DNA of 64,000 nt from Marimicrobium sp913061115 (GTDB lineage Bacteria; Pseudomonadota; Gammaproteobacteria; Pseudomonadales; Halieaceae). Shown one piece after another: positions 46,366 through 54,681 of the stretch; positions within the stretch are counted from its first letter, which is position 1, and the number at the start of each line of letters is the position of its first letter. The translations under genes and the position numbers were made by a program. Location of the stretch: assembly GCF_047729875.1 (NCBI RefSeq), contig NZ_CP159826.1, positions 3,651,041-3,715,040 of the forward strand, given 5' to 3'. The notes below the pieces were generated by a model. That model was not told the origin of the DNA, ran no database searches, and was given only the letters and a program-made list of their open reading frames with translations.

Positions 46366-46902
46366 CTAGGAATTCATTGCTTCGGCAAGCTTGTTTAGCC
46401 CGCCACGCACGGAGCCATCGATCACTAGATCACCGGCTCTGATTAAAACGCCACCCAAAAGATTGCTGTCTGTTGACGTGCGCACCTTCACTTCGCGTTC
46501 AAGTTTTTTGCCTAATACTGTGGCTAATTTGTCCCGTGCCGCGTCAGCAAGATCAAAGGCAGATATCACCTCGACGTCAACCGACTTTTCCTGATTTGCC
46601 TTGTACTGAGCAAACAAGGAATGGATCTCGGGCAACAAGGCAAGGCGCTTGTTAGAGGCGAGAATTGAGACAAAGCTTTGCGTTTCCGCTCCCAATGATT
46701 CGCCGCACACGCCATTTAACGTCTGTGCCTGCTGCTCCGCTGTCAGGGCAGGATTGTGAAGCACTCCGTCCATCGTGTCGTCCAAACTCACTGCCGCTAC
46801 GGCAGCTAACTCCTTATCCCACTGTGACAACTGACCCTTATCCCGAGCGTACTCGAAAGCCGCCTTAGCATAGGGACGTGCGATTGTGCTTAACTCCGCC
46901 AT
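46366..46902 (-). CDS. atpH: F1Fo-ATP synthase delta subunit
   Basis: The 178-residue peripheral-stalk subunit has the N-terminal helical domain (IARPYAKAAFEYARDKGQLS) and the C-terminal family signature KVRTSTDSNLLGGVLIRAGD near 140-160. It joins the b subunits to the F1 head. It lies 12 bases after atpF. Confidence 0.95.
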   Translation of the reverse strand: MAELSTIARPYAKAAFEYARDKGQLSQWDKELAAVAAVSLDDTMDGVLHNPALTAEQQAQTLNGVCGESLGAETQSFVSILASNKRLALLPEIHSLFAQYKANQEKSVDVEVISAFDLADAARDKLATVLGKKLEREVKVRTSTDSNLLGGVLIRAGDLVIDGSVRGGLNKLAEAMNS

Positions 46903-46914
46903 AGCTCCCCCGGG

Positions 46915-47385
46915 TTACAACTCTGCAGCCAGCTTATCAACCAGACCGGCATGTGCCTTCTGATCAATAGCCGCACCCAAAATCTTTTCAGCGCCTGCGA
47001 GAGACAACGCGGCTACCTGACCACGCAAGTGCTCCCGCGCACGATTAGTCTCTTGCTCAATTTCTGCTTGGGCAGCGGTCTTAACACGACCGGCCTCAAC
47101 AACGGCAGTACTTTTGGCTTCGTCTACGATCTGAATACCGCGCTTGTTGGCAGCGTCGACGATAGCCGCCGCTTCATGCTTAGCCTCGATAAGACGCTCT
47201 ACGGCCTTTTGTTTTGCTAGCTCCAGATCGTGACCAGCGCGATCTGCAGCCGCCAACCCGTCAGCCATCTTCTTCTCGCGCTCTGCCATTGCCGCCAATA
47301 TAGGCGGCCACACATACTTCATGCAAAACATGACAAAGCAGACAAATGCGATCATCTGCCCAATAAGCGTAAGATTAATATTCAC
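46915..47385 (-). CDS. atpF: F1Fo-ATP synthase b subunit
   Basis: The 156-residue stator subunit starts MNINLTLIGQMIAFVCFVMF with one N-terminal membrane helix (about 5-25) and continues as a long charged helix through residue 150, the usual length and layout for b. It is encoded between atpE and atpH. Confidence 0.95.
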   Translation of the reverse strand: MNINLTLIGQMIAFVCFVMFCMKYVWPPILAAMAEREKKMADGLAAADRAGHDLELAKQKAVERLIEAKHEAAAIVDAANKRGIQIVDEAKSTAVVEAGRVKTAAQAEIEQETNRAREHLRGQVAALSLAGAEKILGAAIDQKAHAGLVDKLAAEL

Positions 47386-47450
47386 GCCTTGCTCCTCACA
47401 GGTTATTGAGGGCCGCGATCAGGGCGGCCCCATTCCCGTCGCTAGTTGAT

Positions 47451-47681
47451 TTAAGCTGCGACAACGAAGATCAGGTACATTGCGATACCGACACCAATAA
47501 TTGGGATCGCATCGACCAAGCCTGCTCCCAGAAAGAAGGTAACCTGCAGTTTGGGTGCCAATTCAGGCTGACGAGCAGAACCCTCTATAAGCTTTCCGCC
47601 CAGCAGACCAACGCCAATAGCGGCTCCAAGACCACCCAGACCCATCATAATGGCGGCAGCTACGTAGATTAATTCAGGCAT
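47451..47681 (-). CDS. atpE: F1Fo-ATP synthase c subunit
   Basis: The 76-residue rotor-ring subunit has two membrane helices with a polar loop (EGSARQPELAPK) and the ion-binding acid in GLVDAIPIIGVGI, an Asp as in E. coli D61. The sodium-binding residue pattern of Na+ synthases (Gln in helix 1 with Glu and Ser-Thr in helix 2) is absent, so a proton-driven enzyme is expected. Confidence 0.96.
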   Translation of the reverse strand: MPELIYVAAAIMMGLGGLGAAIGVGLLGGKLIEGSARQPELAPKLQVTFFLGAGLVDAIPIIGVGIAMYLIFVVAA

Positions 47682-47729
47682 TTTTTTCTCCTATCGTTAC
47701 ATTAAGCAAAACATACATTAAAAAATGAA

Positions 47730-48611
47730 TCAGTGGTCCTCATGGGCCATGCTGAGATACACAATTGTCAAAACCATAAAGATAAATGCCTGCAGAGGAA
47801 TGACCAGCAAATGGAAAATACCCCAGGCAACTTGCAACAAACCGGCAGGAATCATCCAGCCGACCCCGGCACTAAAGAGCGCCGCTATCAGGATAAAAAT
47901 CATTTCCCCCGCATACAGATTGCCAAACAATCGTAAGCCGAGAGAGAAAGGCCTGGCTAATAAACCAACCACCTCCATAAAAAGGTTAACCGGGATAAAA
48001 GCCCAGTGATTAAACGGGGTGAAGCTCAACTCCTTGAGGAAGCCAACGCCTTTAATTTTAATCGAGTAATAGAGCATCAAAATAAAGACACCCATCGCCA
48101 TACCCATCGTAATATTCGGATCCGTAGAGGGCACGATTTTCTGGAAATGAACGCCGGCAACGATCTCTAAAATCTTGGGAACCAGATCAATTGGAACAAG
48201 GTCCATTAGGTTCATCAGCAACACCCAGACAAATATAGTTAACGCCAGCGGTGCAATCATCCGATTTTGTCCGTGGAAGGTATCACGCACAGTGCCATCT
48301 ACAAACTCAACAATCATTTCTACCATGTTGACCATGCCGCTAGGGACACCTGTCTCTGCCTTTTTAGCCACTCGGCGAAACAGCCAACAAAAAACAATGC
48401 CAAGGCCGATCGACCACAACATAGAGTCCACATGAATCGCGTTAAACCCCATTGCAGAAGCTTCTTCTGCGCCGCGCGCCATCACCCACGCGCCGCCTTC
48501 GCCAATAATAGCGCCGTCCTCACGCTCAAAGCCGCCCGGCAATTCGCCATAGGTAAGGTTTGTCAGGTGGTGCGTAATGTATTCAGAAACGGTCTGGGTT
48601 GAGCCTGCCAT
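47730..48611 (-). CDS. atpB: F1Fo-ATP synthase a subunit
   Basis: The 293-residue membrane subunit has the essential arginine in RPFSLGLRLFGNLYAGEMI near residue 223-241, preceded by NLFMEVVGLLARPFS, and the C-terminal PLQAFIFMVLTIVYLSMAHE. It forms the half-channels at the c ring. An insertion of about 50 residues before the first helix, with two acidic stretches, resembles the longer a subunits of Pseudomonas and related groups. Confidence 0.95.
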   Translation of the reverse strand: MAGSTQTVSEYITHHLTNLTYGELPGGFEREDGAIIGEGGAWVMARGAEEASAMGFNAIHVDSMLWSIGLGIVFCWLFRRVAKKAETGVPSGMVNMVEMIVEFVDGTVRDTFHGQNRMIAPLALTIFVWVLLMNLMDLVPIDLVPKILEIVAGVHFQKIVPSTDPNITMGMAMGVFILMLYYSIKIKGVGFLKELSFTPFNHWAFIPVNLFMEVVGLLARPFSLGLRLFGNLYAGEMIFILIAALFSAGVGWMIPAGLLQVAWGIFHLLVIPLQAFIFMVLTIVYLSMAHEDH

Positions 48612-48633
48612 CTATCAAAACCCTTGAATCTAT

Positions 48634-49023
48634 CTATTTTCGCCAGTCGCCTTTTAACAGCAACCAACTGCCTATAATTTGAATAACCAGCATGGCAAGA
48701 AAACCGGCAAAAACTGCCAGGCCACTTATTGGCCGCAACATAGTAAACACTATGGCGAAGCCAGCAACACTGAGTGCAAACTTACCTACTTCGCCAACAT
48801 AGCTGGCCCGAGCTATGGCTTGGGCTGAACGCGCGCCGCGCCACCTAAAGGCGTACAGCGCAAAATATGCCTGTGGCACTATGGCTGTGAGGCCACCGCT
48901 GAATACCGAGTAAGCAATAACTCTATCGGACATCAGCAAAAAAAGGCTTGCCACAACAAGCAATGCCAATTGAACCCAAGTGATTCGGTATACCGGGGGG
49001 CGCGCTATTTCAGCACCAGCCAT
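48634..49023 (-). CDS. atpI: ATP synthase accessory protein AtpI
   Basis: The 129-residue protein has four hydrophobic helices and the AtpI phrase GGLTAIVPQAYFALYAFRWRGAR at about residues 39-61. AtpI helps c-ring assembly or magnesium uptake; it is not a part of the finished enzyme. It is the first gene of the atp operon. Confidence 0.9.
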   Translation of the reverse strand: MAGAEIARPPVYRITWVQLALLVVASLFLLMSDRVIAYSVFSGGLTAIVPQAYFALYAFRWRGARSAQAIARASYVGEVGKFALSVAGFAIVFTMLRPISGLAVFAGFLAMLVIQIIGSWLLLKGDWRK

Positions 49024-49201
49024 CAGCGCCTCGCGTCACTCCCGTCGTCATTAGGTACACCGAGCTTCCTCATTTCGGGCGAGCATTATAGGGGCATTGT
49101 CCGACAGGTTCAACCGAGTTATCGCCGGCTGGGCAACTGAGTGTTTTTGGTCTTGATTTACACCCCCTATTCCCAGATCAAGACATGATCGCAGACATTC
49201 T

Positions 49202-49229
49202 GCGCCGGCACAGAGCCTTGTGCTGGCGC
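49202..49229 (-). terminator. Strong hairpin downstream of parB
   Basis: GCGCCGGCAC and GTGCTGGCGC form a 10-bp stem with one mismatch around an eight-base loop, 33 bases beyond the parB stop. There is no T run, so it may stop transcription with Rho or protect the transcript's end. It also separates parAB from the atp operon promoter region in the 238-base gap. Confidence 0.45.
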
Positions 49230-49261
49230 CAATCTTGGCGACGATATCGTGTGTTGCGGTC

Positions 49262-50158
49262 TTATTTGATATGACTCAAAATGCCGTCCAGCTCATCCAG
49301 GCTATTGTAATGCAATACCAGCTTACCTTTACCTTTTGCGCTGTGTTGGATTTTGACCTTTGCCCCAAGACGCTGCGACAGGTCGTCTTGTAAATGGCGA
49401 ATATTAGGGTCAACCGAGGCGTCGGATGCGGGTTGTGTCTTTTTCGCCGACCAATTGCGCACCAAAGCTTCTGTTTGACGCACCGTCAAACCTTTGCCTA
49501 CCACGGTGCGCGCTGCCTGAGATTGATCGGACCCCTCCAAACCTAGCAACGCACGCGCATGTCCCATCTCTAGATCACCGTGTTCCAGTAGGCGCCGCAC
49601 ATCTTCCTGTAACGTCATCAGGCGCAGCATATTGGCGACTGTGGATCGGGATTTACCTACCGCTGTTGCCACTTCCTGTTGCGTAAGCTCAAATTCGCGC
49701 TGCAGCCGCTGCAGTGAAGCTGCTTCCTCTATCGGGTTGAGATCCTCGCGCTGTATATTTTCTATCAGCGCCATAGCAATCGCAGCCTGATCGGAAACGT
49801 CACGGATAACCGCGGGGATAACATCCAAACCAGCCAATTGCGTGGCCCGCCATCGCCGTTCGCCCGCGATGATTTCGTACTTTTGATCAGAGATAGGACG
49901 CACGACGATCGGCTGCATTAGGCCCTGAGCAATAATACTGTCCGCCAGTTCACGCAGAGATTCTGGCTCAATCTCCCGGCGTGGTTGGTACTTGCCGCTC
50001 TGAATAAGGTCTACTGCTAGCTCTTTAAATGCTGAATCCTCGCCGCCCATGGCGTCTTTTGAGCCGGCATGCGCCTCCGAGCCAACAGATTGCATGTTAT
50101 TGCCTGCCCCGAGCAACGCATCAAGTCCCCGCCCCAAGCCCCGTTTTTTACCTGCCAT
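49262..50158 (-). CDS. parB: Chromosome-partitioning protein ParB
   Basis: The 298-residue protein starts KKRGLGRGLDALLG, has the ParB/Srx CTP-binding domain with QPRREIE near 58, IIAGERRWRATQLAGL near 95 and ALIENIQREDLNPIEEA at about 131-147, a helix-turn-helix TQQEVATAVGKSRSTVANMLRL near 157-180, and a C-terminal dimer domain. It loads on parS sites and spreads as a CTP-dependent clamp. No 16-base parS match was found in this window. It begins two bases after parA. Confidence 0.96.
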   Translation of the reverse strand: MAGKKRGLGRGLDALLGAGNNMQSVGSEAHAGSKDAMGGEDSAFKELAVDLIQSGKYQPRREIEPESLRELADSIIAQGLMQPIVVRPISDQKYEIIAGERRWRATQLAGLDVIPAVIRDVSDQAAIAMALIENIQREDLNPIEEAASLQRLQREFELTQQEVATAVGKSRSTVANMLRLMTLQEDVRRLLEHGDLEMGHARALLGLEGSDQSQAARTVVGKGLTVRQTEALVRNWSAKKTQPASDASVDPNIRHLQDDLSQRLGAKVKIQHSAKGKGKLVLHYNSLDELDGILSHIK

Positions 50159-50160
50159 CT

Positions 50161-50979
50161 CTAATCTCCCTCATTACAGGCCGCCACGACATTTTTAGGC
50201 TGCTGCTTTGCCTCTTGCTCCGCTCGCCGGATGATTTCTCCCGCCAGCGCCATGTAGGCCTTGGACCCGCGAGAGTTTTTATCGTAGTACATGGCCGGAA
50301 GGCCGTGGCTGGGGGCTTCCGCAAGGCGCACATTTCTGGGGACAACCGTACGATAGACCTTGTCGCCAAAATGCGCGCGCAACTGCGCTGACACGTCTGT
50401 CGTAAGGCTGTTACGGGGGTCGTACATAGTGCGCAGTATCCCCTCGATCCGCAGGTCGTCGTTGAGTGTTTCAGCCACGCTTTCAATAGTCCGTGATAGG
50501 GCTGCCAAGCCCTCCAGGGCGAAGTATTCGCATTGCATGGCAATAATCACTCCGTCAGCGGCAACCAGGGCATTGATGGTCAGCATGTTAAGGGAGGGAG
50601 GACAGTCAATCAGTATGTAGTCGTATTCGCTAGAGGATTGAGAGAGCGCCATCCTTAGGCGGCGCTCCTTGTGTTCAACGTCTAGCAGTTCCACTTCAGC
50701 CGCCGTCAGGTCGCTATTGGCAGGCAAAACATCGTAACCACTTGCGCCCGCAGGGCATGTTACGAGGTGGATAGGCGCGCCGTGCACCAGAACGTCGTAG
50801 ATGCTGCGCTCGATAGCGTGTTTATCAATACCGCTGCCCATAGTGGCATTGCCTTGTGGATCTAGGTCCACAAGCAACACGCGCTTCTTCATCGCCGCTA
50901 GCGATGCCGCAAGGTTGATGCTGGTCGTGGTCTTGCCAACGCCACCTTTTTGATTCGCGATTGCGATAATTTTGGTCAA
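50161..50979 (-). CDS. parA: Chromosome-partitioning ATPase ParA (Soj)
   Basis: The 272-residue ParA/MinD-family ATPase has the deviant Walker A KGGVGKTT at about residues 10-17, VLLVDLDPQGNATMGSG near 38 and DYILIDCPPSLNMLT near 115. It moves ParB-bound origins along the nucleoid. The TTG at 50979, eight bases after AGGGG, gives the usual length; a GTG at 51015 would add twelve unusual residues. It is downstream of rsmG and cotranscribed with parB. Confidence 0.95.
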   Translation of the reverse strand: MTKIIAIANQKGGVGKTTTSINLAASLAAMKKRVLLVDLDPQGNATMGSGIDKHAIERSIYDVLVHGAPIHLVTCPAGASGYDVLPANSDLTAAEVELLDVEHKERRLRMALSQSSSEYDYILIDCPPSLNMLTINALVAADGVIIAMQCEYFALEGLAALSRTIESVAETLNDDLRIEGILRTMYDPRNSLTTDVSAQLRAHFGDKVYRTVVPRNVRLAEAPSHGLPAMYYDKNSRGSKAYMALAGEIIRRAEQEAKQQPKNVVAACNEGD

Positions 50980-51023
50980 TGAACTTGCCCCTGGCAATAG
51001 TGTTACGGTCGGCACGTGCTCTG

Positions 51024-51650
51024 TTACAGCGCAATCTCTACCAGATGTCGATGCTCACAGAGCCCCGGCACGACGAGCGGGTGAACGGCCACCTGCGCGC
51101 CCTCTTGGCCAATTGCATCCAGCTCCTCCGCAGGATACGCCCCCTTCATCGCCAACAGCCGACCCTCTGGAGCCAGCAGGTGGCGGCAACCATGCATCAT
51201 ATCCTGCAAAGAAGCAAAAGCCCGCGATAACACCGCGTCAAACGGCTCAACAACACGAAATGATTGCACCCGTGCCTGATGAACAACCATATTATCCAAG
51301 CGCAGTGCTGTTTTCACCTGAAAAAGAAACCGAGTCTTCTTGCCGTTACTGTCCAGCAGATGAAACTCTCGCTGAGGAAAAAGTATTGCCATAGGGACTC
51401 CCGGCAGGCCCGCCCCCGTTCCAACATCCAGAACACGCTGGCCCGCGAGAAAAGGCGCAATCGCCAGGCTATCCAGCAGGTGACGCGTGACCATGTCCGC
51501 CTCTTCGCGCACCGCGGTCAAGTTATATGCCGTATTCCATTTTGACAGCAGAGCTACATAGTCGATCAACCGTGCCCGCTGGTCGCTGCCAAGAGACAAC
51601 TGCAGGTCGTCGCAGCCCTGCTGCAACCGATACATCAGGTCTGGCTGCAA
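51024..51650 (-). CDS. rsmG: 16S rRNA (guanine527-N7)-methyltransferase
   Basis: The 208-residue methyltransferase has the SAM-binding VLDVGTGAGLPGVPMAILFP at about residues 69-88, followed by LLDSNGKKTRFL and VVEPFDAVLSRAFASL. RsmG methylates G527 of 16S rRNA. It starts one base after mnmG ends, in the standard mnmG-rsmG-parA-parB order. Confidence 0.95.
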   Translation of the reverse strand: MQPDLMYRLQQGCDDLQLSLGSDQRARLIDYVALLSKWNTAYNLTAVREEADMVTRHLLDSLAIAPFLAGQRVLDVGTGAGLPGVPMAILFPQREFHLLDSNGKKTRFLFQVKTALRLDNMVVHQARVQSFRVVEPFDAVLSRAFASLQDMMHGCRHLLAPEGRLLAMKGAYPAEELDAIGQEGAQVAVHPLVVPGLCEHRHLVEIAL

Positions 51651-51651
51651 T

Positions 51652-53568
51652 TCAGGCCAACTTGCGCTGGCTATCGGAGCCTTCCCGCATATCGCTGCCG
51701 AGGGCGCCGCGCTTTTTGAGGTAAATCAGCAGCAGTGCAATAGCGGCCGCCGTAACGCCGGGTATTCGCCCGGCGCGTGCCAGAGAGTCGGGCCGGGCGG
51801 CACTCAACCTTTGCTTTACCTCATTAGACAGCCCGTCAACCGCGTTGTAATCCAAATTAGGAGGCAGCGGTGTATGTTCATTGCGACGCAGACGCGCAAT
51901 ATCCTCTTTCTGTCTTTCGATGTAGCCTGCGTACTTTGCCTGTATCTCAACTTGTTCTGCTGCTTGGGGGTCTGCACTCGGCTCTCCCACCAGCGCGGCG
52001 AGGTCCGCGTATTCAAGCTCCGGTCTTTTCAGTAGTTCAGCCAGTGAATACTCGCGGACAATCGGGTTTTTTAGTTTTCCAGAGAGCGCTTCGGCCTGAG
52101 GGGTGTGGGGATGAACCCAGCTGGTCGCCAGTCGGGTTGTTTCGCGCTCTATTTCATCGCGTTTTCCTTCAAAGCGCTCCCAACGCGCATCGTCCACAAG
52201 ACCCAATGCCCTCCCGCGCTCGGTGAGTCGCAGATCCGCATTGTCTTCACGTAGCAGTAATCGGTACTCCGCGCGAGACGTAAACATGCGATAGGGCTCA
52301 AGAGTGCCCATTGTGATCAAGTCGTCTACCAACACGCCAATATAGGCCTCGTCTCGCCGCGGGGTCCAGGCCTCCTTCTCGCGCACCGCGAGTGCGGCGT
52401 TAAGCCCGGCCAACAAGCCTTGTGCGGCGGCCTCTTCATACCCAGTAGTGCCATTGATCTGCCCAGCAAAGTATAGCCCCGGGAGCGCTTTTGTCTCCAG
52501 GGTTGCGTTAAGATCCCGTGGATCGAAGAAGTCGTATTCGATAGCGTACCCAGGCCTGGTGATGTGAGCGCTCTCAAACCCTTTGATAGAGCGCACTAGA
52601 TCGACCTGAACATCAAATGGCAGGCTGGTGGAAATGCCATTGGGATAAAGCTCCCGCGTGGTTAACCCTTCCGGCTCTATAAAAATCTGATGCGAACTTT
52701 TATCCGCAAATCGGTGAATCTTGTCTTCAATACTGGGACAGTAACGCGGCCCGACCCCCTCTATGACGCCTGAATATAAGGGCGACCGGTCCAGGCCGCC
52801 TCGAATAATATCGTGGGTTTGCTCATTGGTATGAGTGATCCAGCAGCAACGCTGCTCGGGGTGTTCCGCGATACCGCCCATATAGGACATGACCGGCTCT
52901 GGCTGATCGCCCCACTGTTCTTCTAATCCGGCGAAATCGACGCTGCGTGCATCAATTCTCGGCGGTGTGCCCGTTTTCAGGCGCGCTACCCGAAATGGCA
53001 GCTCCCGCAAGCGCGCTGCAAGAGCAATGGACGGCGGGTCTCCGGCGCGGCCCGCAGAGTTGTTCTCAAGCCCAATGTGTATTTTCCCACCGAGGAACGT
53101 GCCGCTAGTAAGAATCACTCGCGGCGCCCGAAAAACGAGCCCCATTTGCGTAATCGCACCGGCTATTTGGCCATTCTCTATTAACAGGTCATCAACGGGT
53201 TGCTGGAATATAGACAAGTTGGGTTGTGACTCGAGCATTTGGCGAATGGCATTTCTGTACAACACCCTGTCCGCCTGGGCCCGCGTGGCCCTGACGGCCG
53301 GCCCTTTACGTCGGTTCAACACCCGAAACTGTATCCCGGCTTGGTCGGTGGCACGAGCCATAGCTCCGCCTAAGGCATCCACCTCCTTGACGAGGTGGCT
53401 CTTTCCAATCCCGCCAATAGCAGGATTACAGGACATTTGTCCCAGCGTATCGACGCTGTGGGTAAGCAAGAGGGTACGACAACCCATGCGGGCAGCTGCC
53501 AGACAGGCCTCCGTACCCGCATGTCCTCCGCCAATGACGATCACTTCAAACTGTTGCTGATATTCCAC
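51652..53568 (-). CDS. mnmG: tRNA uridine 5-carboxymethylaminomethyl modification enzyme MnmG
   Basis: The 638-residue FAD protein has GGGHAGTEACLAAARMGCRT at about residues 13-32, TLGQMSCNPAIGGIGKSHLV near 48-67 and a C-terminal helical domain. MnmG with MnmE modifies U34 of several tRNAs. The GTG at 53568, with GAGG six bases upstream, matches the family start. In most gammaproteobacteria mnmE lies next door; here about six kilobases intervene. Confidence 0.96.
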   Translation of the reverse strand: MEYQQQFEVIVIGGGHAGTEACLAAARMGCRTLLLTHSVDTLGQMSCNPAIGGIGKSHLVKEVDALGGAMARATDQAGIQFRVLNRRKGPAVRATRAQADRVLYRNAIRQMLESQPNLSIFQQPVDDLLIENGQIAGAITQMGLVFRAPRVILTSGTFLGGKIHIGLENNSAGRAGDPPSIALAARLRELPFRVARLKTGTPPRIDARSVDFAGLEEQWGDQPEPVMSYMGGIAEHPEQRCCWITHTNEQTHDIIRGGLDRSPLYSGVIEGVGPRYCPSIEDKIHRFADKSSHQIFIEPEGLTTRELYPNGISTSLPFDVQVDLVRSIKGFESAHITRPGYAIEYDFFDPRDLNATLETKALPGLYFAGQINGTTGYEEAAAQGLLAGLNAALAVREKEAWTPRRDEAYIGVLVDDLITMGTLEPYRMFTSRAEYRLLLREDNADLRLTERGRALGLVDDARWERFEGKRDEIERETTRLATSWVHPHTPQAEALSGKLKNPIVREYSLAELLKRPELEYADLAALVGEPSADPQAAEQVEIQAKYAGYIERQKEDIARLRRNEHTPLPPNLDYNAVDGLSNEVKQRLSAARPDSLARAGRIPGVTAAAIALLLIYLKKRGALGSDMREGSDSQRKLA

Positions 53569-53672
53569 TGCCGGCCTCGCATGCCAAGTGCACACTCTTT
53601 TGGGGGGTGAGAGATTATACGCGGGCAATGGCTGTTGTTCAAAATATGTTCGGCGCCACTCTAAATGCTGGA

Positions 53673-54515
53673 TCAGTTGGCGGGTAGTCTCGCCTCGCAC
53701 CAGCTAAGGATTTGATCCAGAACGTCTTGGCGCTCAGGTTCATTGAGAATTTCGTGATACAAACCCGGATACATCGTGAGTGTTTTGTCCGTGGAGCTTA
53801 TGTGCTGGTGCAAATAGCGCGACCCATCAGGCGAGGTTAATACGTCTGCGTCTCCATGAAGCATCAGCATCGGCAACGTAATGTCTGCTGCGTCTGCTTG
53901 TAAGGTCGCCATGCCGGCAAATAGCTCTCGCACCATCCGCGCCGAAGCCTTCCCATGGAGCACCAGCGGGTCATCGACATATTTTTTCACTTCCTCGGCG
54001 TCGCGGCTGACGCCGCTCGCATCTAGCTGCATTACACCCAATCGCGGCGCCAGTAGCGCCAGCAGCCGAATGACCCCCATTTGCACCCATCCGGGCTGTA
54101 AATCGGACTTAATAAGCGCGCCGGATAGGATGCAGCCGACAAACCGATCCTGCTGCTGCAAAAGATAATTGCAAGCGATCAGGCCACCCAAACTGTGGCC
54201 AAGGAGAAATATTGGCACACCCGGGAACCGACTCCCTACCTCATTATGAAATACTGCCAAATCAACGAGATAATCGTCAAACATGTCTATATGCCCTGGC
54301 TTGCCATCAGAATGCCCGTGCCCACGGTGATCCAGCGCTGATACAGCCAAACCCTGCCCAACAAAGAACTCCGCCACATGCGTATAGCGCCCACTGTGCT
54401 CTCCAGCGCCATGGACTAACAACAAGATTGCTTTGGGTGTCGCCTCTGGCTCCCAGCACTGACGATAAATTGAACGCTGGTCGGCTCCTTGCAGCCTTGC
54501 CTCTGTGTGTTTCAT
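53673..54515 (-). CDS. Alpha/beta hydrolase, monoacylglycerol lipase/lysophospholipase-like
   Basis: The 280-residue hydrolase has the oxyanion region LLVHGAGEHSGRYTHVAEFF near residue 32-51, ALDHRGHGHSDG near 62, the nucleophile serine in LLGHSLGGLIACNYL near 104-118, and a late HGDADVLTSPDGS and GLYHEILNEPER supplying the Asp and His. This is the Hydrolase_4 pattern of monoacylglycerol lipases. Substrate is unknown. ATG 54515 is chosen because AGGAGAG lies just upstream. Confidence 0.82.
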   Translation of the reverse strand: MKHTEARLQGADQRSIYRQCWEPEATPKAILLLVHGAGEHSGRYTHVAEFFVGQGLAVSALDHRGHGHSDGKPGHIDMFDDYLVDLAVFHNEVGSRFPGVPIFLLGHSLGGLIACNYLLQQQDRFVGCILSGALIKSDLQPGWVQMGVIRLLALLAPRLGVMQLDASGVSRDAEEVKKYVDDPLVLHGKASARMVRELFAGMATLQADAADITLPMLMLHGDADVLTSPDGSRYLHQHISSTDKTLTMYPGLYHEILNEPERQDVLDQILSWCEARLPAN

Positions 54516-54681
54516 GTTCTCTCCTAGTCTGATGGCCTGTGAGACACACTCTGGTTTATCAGCATGCAAGTACCGCTTTTTATTCCCGGGCCAGACATTT
54601 CATTGTTTCACTTGTCACTGTTACCACAATTTAGGTAGCATGCGGAGCATACTATAAATAATAAAATACTGGAGTTTGTCT